61,486 nt of DNA from Mycobacterium kyogaense (GTDB taxonomy: Bacteria; Actinomycetota; Actinomycetes; Mycobacteriales; Mycobacteriaceae). The notes under the pieces were generated by a model. The model was not told where the DNA came from. It searched no databases and saw nothing but the letters and a program-made list of their open reading frames with translations. Where the stretch lies: the NCBI RefSeq assembly GCF_003254575.1, contig NZ_QJUA01000035.1, positions 1-61,486 of the forward strand, read 5' to 3'. Both the position numbers and the translations under genes were made by a program. Below are positions 56,739-61,486 of the stretch, one piece after another. The stretch's first letter is position 1. Every line of letters starts with the position of its first letter.

Positions 56739-57627
56739 GACCGTGTGCGCCGTCGTCGTCACCCATCGGCGGCCCGACGAACTCGCGAAGTCCCTCGACA
56801 TCGTGACGGCACAGAGCCGGCGCCCCGACCACCTGATCGTCATCGACAACGATGCCGACGATCGGGTCCGCGACATCGTTGCCGGACAACCGATTCCGAC
56901 CACCTACCTGGGCTCGCAGCGCAACCTCGGTGGCGCAGGCGGATTCGCGCTCGGCATGCTGCACGCGCTCGCGCTCGGCGCGGACTGGGTGTGGCTGGCC
57001 GACGACGACGGCCGCCCCCAGGACAGTGAGGTGCTGGGGACCCTGCTGCGGTGCGCCGAGCGGCACGGGCTGGCCGAGGTGTCGCCGATGGTGTGCAACC
57101 TCGAGCAGCCCGAACGGCTGGCCTTCCCGCTGCGCCGCGGCCTGGCGTGGCGGCGGCTGGCCGGTGAATTGCGCACCGACGGCAGCGGCGACCTGCTGCC
57201 CGGCATCGCCTCGCTGTTCAACGGCGCACTGTTCCGCGCATCGACGATCGAGGCGGTGGGCGTGCCGGATCTGCGCTTGTTCATCCGCGGCGACGAGACC
57301 GAGGTGCACCGACGGTTGATCCGCACGGGCCTGCCGTTCGGCACCTGCCTGGACGCGGTCTATCTGCACCCCTGCGGCACAGACGAATTCAAGCCAATTC
57401 TGGGCGGCCGGATGCACACCCAGTACCCCGACAACGAGGCCAAGAGGTTCTACACCTACCGCAACCGCGGCTACCTGCAGTCGCAACCGGGCATGCGCAA
57501 GCTCGTCGCGCAGGAGTGGCTGCGCTTCGGCTGGTACTTCCTGGTGTCGACGCGCGACCCCCGGGGATTCGCCGAGTGGATTCGGTTGCGGCGGTTGGGA
57601 CGACGAGAGAGGTTCACCCGCCGATGA
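56731..57627 (+). CDS. glfT1: Galactofuranosyltransferase GlfT1
   Basis: 298 residues, GT-A fold of family GT2. The start 'CAVVVTHRRPDELAKSLDIV', the metal/UDP-binding 'DWVWLADDDGRPQDS', and the acceptor loop 'LFIRGDETEVHRRLIRTG' agree with GlfT1 (Rv3782, about 304 residues). It adds the first two galactofuranose units to the rhamnosyl-GlcNAc-decaprenyl-diphosphate linker, before GlfT2 extends the chain. The GTG at 56731 overlaps wzt by 8 nt, and its stop overlaps the wzm ATG. Placed between the two exporter genes, it couples synthesis to export. Confidence 0.93.
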   Translation: MAETVCAVVVTHRRPDELAKSLDIVTAQSRRPDHLIVIDNDADDRVRDIVAGQPIPTTYLGSQRNLGGAGGFALGMLHALALGADWVWLADDDGRPQDSEVLGTLLRCAERHGLAEVSPMVCNLEQPERLAFPLRRGLAWRRLAGELRTDGSGDLLPGIASLFNGALFRASTIEAVGVPDLRLFIRGDETEVHRRLIRTGLPFGTCLDAVYLHPCGTDEFKPILGGRMHTQYPDNEAKRFYTYRNRGYLQSQPGMRKLVAQEWLRFGWYFLVSTRDPRGFAEWIRLRRLGRRERFTRR

Positions 57628-58454
57628 CGTTCACCGATGCCGCGGCGCAGTCTCGGACCTTCGGCCGGGCGTGGGCCGACCTGGTCGGCGGCTTCGGCAA
57701 GCGCGAACTGTGGTTCCACCTGGGCTGGCAGGACATCAAGCAGCGCTACCGGCGTTCGGTGCTCGGACCGTTCTGGATCACGATCGCAACCGGGACGACC
57801 GCCGTCGCGATGGGCGCGCTATACTCGAAGCTGTTCAAACTCGAACTGTCCGAACACCTTCCCTACGTGACGCTCGGGCTGATCATCTGGAACCTGATCA
57901 ACGCCTCGATCCTCGAGGGCGCCGAGGTGTTCATCGCCAACGAGGGTCTGATCAAACAGCTACCGACGCCGCTGTCGGTGCACGTCTACCGCCTGGTGTG
58001 GCGGCAGATGATCCTCTTCGCGCACAACATCATCATCTTCGTGATCATCGCGATCATCTATCCGAAGCCGTGGACGTGGACCGACCTCGCCGTCATCCCG
58101 GCGCTGGGTCTCATTGCGCTGAACTGTGTCTGGGTGTCCCTGTGCTTCGGCATCCTCGCGACCCGCTACCGGGACATCAGCCCGCTGCTGAACAGCCTGG
58201 TGCAGCTGCTGTTCTTCATGACGCCGATCATCTGGAACGAGTCCACGCTCGAAGCCCAGGGGGCCGGGCACTGGGCCAAGATCGTCGAACTCAACCCGCT
58301 GTTGCACTACCTCGACATCGTGCGCGCACCGCTGCTGGGCGCGGACCAGGAGCTGCGGCACTGGGTCGTCGTGCTGGTGCTGACCGCGCTCGGCTGGCTG
58401 TTCGCCGCGCTGGCGATGCGCCAGTACCGCGCGCGGGTGCCGTACTGGGTGTGA
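57624..58454 (+). CDS. wzm: Galactan ABC exporter permease Wzm (Rv3783-like)
   Basis: 276 residues. The ABC-2 exporter permease has 'ELWFHLGWQDIKQRYRRSVL' followed by 'GPFWITIATGTTAVAMGALY', six membrane helices and 'LLFFMTPIIWNESTL', the hallmark of Wzm/TagG/KpsM permeases. It forms the channel for lipid-linked galactan with Wzt. ATG at 57624 overlaps the glfT1 stop as ATGA. Convergent with the PPOX gene, 3 nt apart, so the operon ends here without a visible hairpin. Confidence 0.93.
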   Translation: MTFTDAAAQSRTFGRAWADLVGGFGKRELWFHLGWQDIKQRYRRSVLGPFWITIATGTTAVAMGALYSKLFKLELSEHLPYVTLGLIIWNLINASILEGAEVFIANEGLIKQLPTPLSVHVYRLVWRQMILFAHNIIIFVIIAIIYPKPWTWTDLAVIPALGLIALNCVWVSLCFGILATRYRDISPLLNSLVQLLFFMTPIIWNESTLEAQGAGHWAKIVELNPLLHYLDIVRAPLLGADQELRHWVVVLVLTALGWLFAALAMRQYRARVPYWV

Positions 58455-58457
58455 CGC

Positions 58458-58901
58458 TCAGCTGACCATCGCGGTCTGATCCGGCTCCGGGCCGAAGACG
58501 AACCGGCGCCCGGTCAACGTGTGCGGGGTGATCCGCACGTAGCGCAACTTGCGGGTCGCGACCCACGGATACAGGCCGGCGCTGTCAGCTTCGGCGATCT
58601 CGGCGGAAGTGCTGAGAAGCTTGGCTGTTCCGCGAACCACGACGCTCCACCCCTCGACGACGTTGTGGTCATCCGCCTCGAACACGACGTTCTCGTTGAG
58701 AACGGCGGTCAACAGCTTCGTGCCCTCGGCGGTGCGGAACAGCAGGGTCTTGTGCTGGACGACGTAGTTGACGGGAAAGATCTCGGTCCAGCCGCCGACG
58801 GTGGTCACCAACCTGCCGAGCGTGAGTCCCGACAGCAGCTGCCAACTCTGCGACTCGGACAGCTCGGTCACCGGGGTGGTTGTCGCATCCATGCCGCTCA
58901 T
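58458..58901 (-). CDS. Pyridoxamine 5'-phosphate oxidase-like (PPOX class) flavin/heme-binding protein
   Basis: 147 residues, split-barrel fold: 'SWQLLSGLTLGRLVTTVGGW', 'IFPVNYVVQHKTLLFRTAEG', 'VVFEADDHNVVEGWSVVVRG' and 'ITPHTLTGRRFVFG'. The short class usually binds FMN or F420 and acts on xenobiotics, or has no known activity; it lacks the full PdxH size. ATG at 58901 or 58892. A MocR/PdxR-type regulator lies 0.6 kb away, but direct vitamin B6 function is unproven. Confidence 0.85.
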   Translation of the reverse strand: MSGMDATTTPVTELSESQSWQLLSGLTLGRLVTTVGGWTEIFPVNYVVQHKTLLFRTAEGTKLLTAVLNENVVFEADDHNVVEGWSVVVRGTAKLLSTSAEIAEADSAGLYPWVATRKLRYVRITPHTLTGRRFVFGPEPDQTAMVS

Positions 58902-58954
58902 GCTCGTCGGAGGCGCCGCCGGCGCGTAGGGTCCAACGGCACTTCTTATGCGGT

Positions 58955-59413
58955 TCAGCGACGGGGCGGCGGGGTCTGCACGGCGGCGTTGATCCGGTTC
59001 CAGGCGTTGATCGTGACGGCCATGGCGATGACCTGGCCGAGTTCACGTTGGGTGAAGGCATCCGCGGCGACGGCGTAGACGTCCTCGGGGACGCCGTGAT
59101 CGCCGAGCACAGTGAGGGATTCGGTGAGTGCGAGCGCGGCCTGTTCGCGCGCGGTGAAGAGATCGCCGGCCTCGGTCCACGCGGCGAGCACGTCGATCTT
59201 CTGGTCGCTCACCCCGAGCTTGCGCGCATCGCGGGTGTGCATGTCGAGGCAGAACGCGCACCGGTTCATCTGCGAGGCACGGATTTTGATCAGCTCGCCC
59301 AGTTCCGGTTCGACGTCCTTGGCGGCCGCGGTGGACAGGGCCATCATCGCCTCGTACAGCTCGGGAGAGCTCTTGTAGATCGGGAATCTCGCGCCGGTCA
59401 GTGTGTGTGTCAT
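58955..59413 (-). CDS. AhpD-like / carboxymuconolactone decarboxylase family protein
   Basis: 152 residues. The helical AhpD core carries the redox motif 'MNRCAFCLDMHTRDARKLG' (CxxC with a downstream His), and 'LFTAREQAALALTESLTVL' follows. Members act as thiol-dependent peroxidases or alkylhydroperoxidase partners. The ATG at 59413 is preceded by TAGCGT at exactly 7 nt. It is divergent from a MocR-type regulator with a 49-nt gap, so probably controlled by it, which is the common arrangement for this pair in actinobacteria. Confidence 0.9.
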   Translation of the reverse strand: MTHTLTGARFPIYKSSPELYEAMMALSTAAAKDVEPELGELIKIRASQMNRCAFCLDMHTRDARKLGVSDQKIDVLAAWTEAGDLFTAREQAALALTESLTVLGDHGVPEDVYAVAADAFTQRELGQVIAMAVTINAWNRINAAVQTPPPRR

Positions 59414-59420
59414 GCCTTCG

Positions 59421-59426
59421 ACGCTA
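59421..59426 (-). promoter_or_regulatory. -10 hexamer for leaderless AhpD-like transcript
   Basis: On the minus strand TAGCGT ends 7 nt before the ATG at 59413. This is the third occurrence of that hexamer and spacing in the window. Confidence 0.55.
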
Positions 59427-59462
59427 GGCGTGAAAAGCCCGCCTCGGTGGTCTAATCAAGCC

Positions 59463-60863
59463 ATGGTTTCTTGGGCCAATTCGGGAGCGCGTGATCTGTA
59501 CCTCGAACTACGGGACGCGCTGACGCCAGGTGCACGGGGAGCCAAAGACACGGTGATGGCGGCGCTGCGGGACGCGGCGCGGTCCGGCCGGCTGCCGCCC
59601 GGCACCATGCTGCCGGCGTCGCGCACCTTGGCCGCCGACCTCGGCCTGGCGCGCAACACCGTCGCTGACGCCTATGCCGAGCTCGTCGCCGAGGGGTGGT
59701 TCGCGTCTCGCCAGGGCGCAGGCACCTGGGTGCTGAACACGGCTGCGCCGCCCACCGGTGTCCGGCCCCGCGGCCGCTCGGTGACGCCGGTGCACAACCT
59801 CATGCCCGGGTCGCCGGATGTGTCCGAGTTCCCCCGCAGTCAATGGATCGCCTGCACGCGTCGCGCGCTCACCGCCGCGCCGAACGAGGCACTCCACATG
59901 GGCGATCCGCGCGGACGGGTCGAATTACGTTCTGCCTTGGCCGATTACCTCGCCCGGGCGCGCGGCGTCCGAACCTCACCCGAATCGATCGTGATCTGCG
60001 CCGGGGTTCGTCAGGGGGTGGAGTTGCTGACCCGCGTGCTGGGTGGGCCGATGGCGGTCGAGGCCTACGGGCTGCACCTGTTCCGCGACGCGATCACGGC
60101 GGCGGGCGGGTCGACGGTGCCGATCGGGGTCGACGAGCACGGCGCCGTCGTCGACGAACTGAAGGGACTCGACGTAGCAGGGGTGCTCCTGACGCCGGCG
60201 CACCACAATCCGCTCGGGATGCCGTTACACCCCGCCCGACGGGCGGCGGTGGTCGAATGGGCCCGTCGCACATCCCGTGTCGTCCTCGACGACGACTACG
60301 ACGGAGAGTTCCGCTTCGACCGCCAACCCGTCGGCGCGCTGCAGGCGCTGGACCCCGGACGCGTCGTCTATCTCGGCTCCGTCAGCAAGAGCCTGTCCCC
60401 GGCCTTGCGGCTGGGGTGGCTCGCCCTGCCTGAGACGCTGGTCGATCCGGTGGTCGAAGCAGCTGGCGGACAACAGTTCTCCGTCGACGTGATCAATCAG
60501 CTCACCCTTGCCGAGTTCGTGGCGCGCGGGTACTACGACCGCCACATCCGACGCATGCGGGGGCGATACCGGCGCCGCAGGGACGCTCTCGTGCACGCCT
60601 TGGCGCCGTTCGACGTGGGCACGGTCGGGTTGGCGGCCGGGCTCAACCTGCTCGTGACCCTTCCCGATGGCACCGAGGCCGAGGTGATGCGTCGCGCCGG
60701 CGAGGCCGGCATCGCACTGACCGGGCTGTCGATCCTGCGTCATCCCGACGCCATGACCGATGAGCGCGACGGCATCGTCGTCGGTTACGCCGCACCACCG
60801 GAACATGCCTTTGGATCGGCAGTTTCGGCATTGTGCGAGGTGTTGGCCGCCAGTCGGTTGTAG
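59463..60863 (+). CDS. MocR/PdxR-type GntR regulator with aminotransferase-like domain
   Basis: 466 residues. The N-terminal GntR winged helix (about 20-85) is 'GTMLPASRTLAADLGLARNT', and a class I aminotransferase-fold effector domain (about 110-460) follows. The PLP lysine is retained in 'YLGSVSKSLSPALRLGWLAL', with 'VLLTPAHHNPLGMPLHPARR' and 'RVVLDDDYDGEFRFDRQPVG'. MocR proteins bind PLP or PLP-amino acid adducts to control transcription. ATG at 59463. Divergent from the AhpD-like gene, its probable target. A strong hairpin terminator follows at 60875. Confidence 0.93.
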   Translation: MVSWANSGARDLYLELRDALTPGARGAKDTVMAALRDAARSGRLPPGTMLPASRTLAADLGLARNTVADAYAELVAEGWFASRQGAGTWVLNTAAPPTGVRPRGRSVTPVHNLMPGSPDVSEFPRSQWIACTRRALTAAPNEALHMGDPRGRVELRSALADYLARARGVRTSPESIVICAGVRQGVELLTRVLGGPMAVEAYGLHLFRDAITAAGGSTVPIGVDEHGAVVDELKGLDVAGVLLTPAHHNPLGMPLHPARRAAVVEWARRTSRVVLDDDYDGEFRFDRQPVGALQALDPGRVVYLGSVSKSLSPALRLGWLALPETLVDPVVEAAGGQQFSVDVINQLTLAEFVARGYYDRHIRRMRGRYRRRRDALVHALAPFDVGTVGLAAGLNLLVTLPDGTEAEVMRRAGEAGIALTGLSILRHPDAMTDERDGIVVGYAAPPEHAFGSAVSALCEVLAASRL

Positions 60864-60874
60864 CTCGGACATGA

Positions 60875-60905
60875 CGAAGGGCGCCCCTTGTGGGGGCGCC
60901 CTTCG
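60875..60905. terminator. Strong bidirectional terminator hairpin
   Basis: CGAAGGGCGCCCC (60875-60887) and GGGGCGCCCTTCG (60893-60905) form a perfect 13-bp stem with loop TTGTG. It lies between the convergent MocR and small secreted protein genes. Confidence 0.9.
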
Positions 60906-60932
60906 CACTTTCCGAGGGGGGATCTCGGAGGA

Positions 60933-61232
60933 CTACTTGATCGTGACGTAGACCGTCTGGTTGATGGTCGAGCGGTTCGAATCGCCGTTGGAGGTACCGA
61001 ACGGCTCGGCACCGCGCTGGATGGGCCCGCGCGTCACGGAGACGACCGACGCCTGATCCAGCGGCGCACTGGACTGGCGGGTCACGACGACCCGGTTGCC
61101 CTGCGCCTCGAGCTCGCTGATGGTCTGCTCGGCGTCGCCTCCGGTCGGGGCGGCGTATGCAGGGGCGGCCAAGCCCAGGACTCCGGCGGTCAGGGCGGCG
61201 GCGGCGGCTGTGGTGATGGAGATCTTCTTCAT
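60933..61232 (-). CDS. Small secreted protein of unknown function
   Basis: 99 residues. The Sec signal 'MKKISITTAAAAALTAGVLG' ends at 'APAYAAP'. The mature part of about 70 residues ('TISELEAQGNRVVVTRQSSA' then 'NRSTINQTVYVTIK') resembles a class of small exported mycobacterial proteins I know only as hypothetical. The ATG at 61232 follows GAGGG with 8-nt spacing; the longer frame upstream runs into the repeat region and is rejected. No cysteines, so no disulfides. Confidence 0.75.
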   Translation of the reverse strand: MKKISITTAAAAALTAGVLGLAAPAYAAPTGGDAEQTISELEAQGNRVVVTRQSSAPLDQASVVSVTRGPIQRGAEPFGTSNGDSNRSTINQTVYVTIK

Positions 61233-61302
61233 TGTCTTGCCCTCTTCTGGTTTCCGATCGTGGTGATCTGATATCTGGAACCCGCCGGTGCCGCAGAACA
61301 TT

Positions 61303-61439
61303 TCGGGTGGCAGAAATTTGATCATCGGTGGCAGAAACACATGACTGAAACTTGTCGGGTGTGATGTCTCAGGACATCGGTGACAGTTCTGCATCAGGAC
61401 TTCGGTGACAGTTGATGTGTCAGGACTTCGGTGACGGTC
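61303..61439. repeat. Two families of short tandem direct repeats, probable insertion-sequence end
   Basis: GGTGGCAGAAA occurs at 61306-61316 and 61327-61337, 21 bp apart. TCAGGACATCGGTGACAGTT (61369-61388) recurs as TCAGGACTTCGGTGACAGTT (61394-61413) and with changes at 61420-61439, at 25- and 26-bp spacing. Such clustered sites next to a transposase 3' end suggest a transposon terminus. Confidence 0.6.
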
Positions 61440-61486
61440 TGTCGGTTTTGGGGCGTGGGCCCCGTGGTCGACCGTTGCCGACGTAT
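61420..61486 (-). CDS. 3' end of a probable transposase (cut by the window edge)
   Basis: A minus-strand frame enters from the right edge and reads 'YVGNGRPRGPRPKTDRPSPK', ending Ser-stop with the TGA at 61420-61422. The arginine/proline-rich tail immediately before repeated CTGTCACCGAAGTCCTGA-like units is how I remember IS481-type transposases ending in actinobacteria. Only about 21 codons are visible, so the family is tentative and the element may extend well beyond the window. Confidence 0.4.
   Translation of the reverse strand, partial: YVGNGRPRGPRPKTDRPSPKS

Noticed and set aside
1..61486. CRISPR array
   Set aside because: No regularly spaced repeats of CRISPR length. The only clustered repeats (61.3 kb) are too short, too close and adjacent to a transposase end.
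1..61486. rRNA operon, riboswitch or replication origin
   Set aside because: No rRNA-like segments, no recognisable riboswitch core upstream of the transporter or biosynthetic genes, and no DnaA-box cluster or parABS-like repeats were seen.

Overview
The window looks like chromosome from a rapidly growing, environmental mycobacterium of the Mycolicibacterium type. It is GC-rich with frequent GTG/TTG starts, and it carries LpqH-type lipoproteins, a cutinase, WXG100 proteins, the galactan exporter genes and the bacterial proteasome activator. From 20.5 kb on, the gene order follows the M. tuberculosis Rv3752c-Rv3783 stretch as I remember it: tadA, tyrA, proZWVX, an Rv3760-like membrane protein, a FadE36-like kinase, an alkyl sulfatase, hisC2/pat, echA21, an Rv3777 oxidoreductase, Rv3778c, Rv3779, Rv3780/bpa, then wzt-glfT1-wzm. 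No database was searched; family names come from motifs and memory.

Layout. 0-4.2 kb: the 3' part of a bacterial microcompartment operon of the Rhodococcus/Mycobacterium type (shell proteins BMC-P, BMC-H and BMC-T, an aminopropanol kinase, an aminopropanol dehydrogenase and a GntR regulator with a perfect palindromic operator). 4.2-11.3 kb: gluQ, a fused amino-acid ABC transporter with its ATPase and a flavin amine oxidase, a P450 and tgt. 11.3-13.1 kb: tandem LpqH-type lipoproteins and small secreted or acidic proteins. 13.1-17.2 kb: a DeoR / mannitol-type PTS / polyol dehydrogenase sugar-alcohol locus. 17.2-20.4 kb: CsbD and two secreted proteins, one with an HExxH motif. 20.5-33.8 kb: conserved core (tRNA-Ser, tadA, tyrA, a ProU-type osmoprotectant transporter, several enzymes).

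33.9-40.8 kb: an accessory island. Two WXG100 proteins precede a 911-residue CpnT-like polymorphic toxin whose C-terminal domain is not the TNT NAD glycohydrolase. Five tightly packed immunity-like genes follow, with visibly lower GC. This is the most novel part of the window.

40.8-61.2 kb: a TPR protein, TetR, tRNA-Arg(ACG) and tRNA-Ser(GCT), an aromatic aminotransferase, echA21, an MHS transporter, a cutinase, a DUF1254 unit, an AraC regulator whose 3' end runs into tRNA-Ser(TGA), MarR/quinone oxidoreductase, Rv3778c/Rv3779-like genes, bpa and galactan export (wzt, glfT1, wzm), then PPOX, AhpD and MocR genes. The right edge (61.3 kb to the end) has tandem short repeats next to the 3' end of a probable transposase.

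There is no gene-free stretch longer than about 300 bases. Many genes start 6-8 nt after a TANNNT -10 hexamer, which suggests leaderless transcripts and was used to choose several starts.
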